Positions 32,856 to 34,179 of a DNA stretch of 34,179 nucleotides are shown here, one piece after another. Below the pieces are notes generated by a model. The model was not told where the DNA came from. It made no database searches and saw only the letters and a list, made by a program, of their open reading frames with translations. The stretch is from Conidiobolus incongruus B7586. Taxonomy: Eukaryota; Entomophthoromycota; Entomophthoromycetes; Entomophthorales; Conidiobolaceae. A program made the translations under genes and the position numbers. How positions within the stretch are numbered: position 1 is the stretch's first letter; each line of letters begins with the position of its first letter. The DNA lies in NCBI GenBank assembly GCA_000697335.1, contig JNEM01006301.1, positions 1 through 34,179 on the forward strand, read 5' to 3'.

Positions 32856-34179
32856 TGGGATTGATAATATAAAAATTAACATGAACTATCAAAAATACAC
32901 TTCCTTATACTTATTATTGATAGAATTATAAAACATAATGGAACTTTTTATTTAAAACAATTTTATTATATTATCTTAAGTATTTATAAAGTTGGTAAAT
33001 ATTTAAAATAATCAGAAAATATATGAAATATCTATACTTGAAAAGAATATATTTTAATACTAACAACAAACTATATTTGTTCATTTAACTATAAAATATA
33101 CTAGAATTTATTTTCCCACCAAAATAATATTCTATCTAATGAATTATATGAAAAAATACTTGAATTATAAGTTATAATTTTTATTAGAAAATAAAATTTT
33201 TAAATATAAGCAACTTGAATCATTATTGTATTTATATTAATTTAAATTACCTATGAAAATATTTTATAATCAACATATTGAGTTATTTATTATTAAAAGA
33301 AATCTATTGCTAATTTTAAAATTAATTATTAATTATTTAATATTTAAAATAATAAAATAATTCAAATGATATTTAATATATATATTTTTGAAAAAAATTA
33401 AATTATAATATATATTCTTAATCAAAAAAATAATAAAATAAAAATTTGTAATATAAAAAATAAGCAAAGTTTAACTTCTGAGATATTATATCTATATAAT
33501 TTATTGTTGATAAAATATATACTATATCTATTGCAAAATTTTATTTATATTATTATTACAGCATTATAATCTTCTTAATATTTTATTTGAAATTAAAGTC
33601 AACTTTATTTTTTTTAATTTATTTGATTATTCCATATCACTATTTCAAAGTAAATATAAATCCCGCTGATATAATATTCAAATATATAACTAATAGTTGA
33701 AAATTTTATATTTATAATTATTAAATTTATTTTTATTGAAAAAATATTTTAATATCATTATACCAAATATAATAATTTAGAATTATAAAATATATTGAAA
33801 AATTAACTTAATAATTATTAAATAGATCAAGCATTTATAGATGAAATATATATGATAATTATGATTATTATAAATGATATAATAAACAATAATAAACGAA
33901 AATATTTAATATAAAAACTTAAAAAAATTTTTAATAATATATTAAATATTCTCAAATTATATATACTAAATTTTAAAATTATATGTCACATAAATAAAAT
34001 TTTTTTTATCTTTAATAGATATAATATAAGATAAACAATAAGAATCTCTAATATAATATTATATATGTATCATTAATATTAATTTATTTTTTTTCTATAA
34101 TTAATTTAAAGTTAAATTATTATGAAATAATTTAGTTAAATATATTATAAAATATAAATAATGTAATAATTTTCTAAAT

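Larger units (their letters stand above)
29811..34179. other. Long A+T-rich gene-free stretch to the window end
   Basis: No frame, RNA gene or transposon is supported over 4.4 kb. Two ATT microsatellites and many short A/T palindromes are present. Slightly less A+T-rich patches occur near 30600-30720 and 32430-32530, but I could assign nothing to them. Confidence 0.5.

Overview
The window looks like nuclear DNA of a fungus with a very A+T-rich genome. Coding exons are moderately G+C-rich, while the gaps are mostly A and T. Introns that can be placed from protein frame and GT..AG borders are short (45-70 nt, one of 133 nt). A White-collar-1-type LOV/PAS photoreceptor points to Fungi. An apparent Integrator subunit 7, from a complex missing in the well-studied Dikarya, hints at an early-diverging (non-Dikarya) lineage. 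I cannot name the genus.

Layout: 1-2400 is A+T-rich DNA with a degenerate element bearing terminal inverted repeats (about 80-1730), then a promoter-like stretch with CCAAT boxes. 2401-4373 (+) is a WC-1-like photoreceptor in four exons without a GATA finger. 4897-5258 is an isolated G+C-rich, non-coding island, probably an RNA gene. 5837-6064 (-) encodes an unrecognised 75-aa protein. 6963-10560 (-) is the second-largest subunit of RNA polymerase III in two exons. 12145-12944 (+) is a five-exon NudC gene. 13482-15158 (+) is a Med19-like Mediator subunit with a very long Ser/His/Arg-rich tail. 15316-16795 (-) is a nine-exon lipoate-protein ligase. 17619-20552 (-) is an INTS7-like gene. 20553-27200 has no convincing gene but holds a second, diverged copy of the inverted-repeat element and a perfect 15-bp inverted repeat. 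27877-29515 (+) is a tandem CCCH zinc-finger gene behind a long pyrimidine-rich stretch lacking any ATG. 29811-34179 shows only A+T-rich DNA and ATT microsatellites.

These are unlinked housekeeping and regulatory genes rather than an operon or cluster: Pol III transcription (RPC2), Pol II regulation (Med19, INTS7), light sensing (WC-1), dynein/chaperone function (NudC), mitochondrial lipoylation, and probable mRNA binding (CCCH). No CRISPR array, rRNA, convincing tRNA, retroelement or virus-like gene was seen. The points most worth following are the INTS7 homologue, the finger-less WC-1, the RNA-like island at 4.9-5.26 kb, the ATG-free leader of the CCCH gene, and the inverted-repeat elements.
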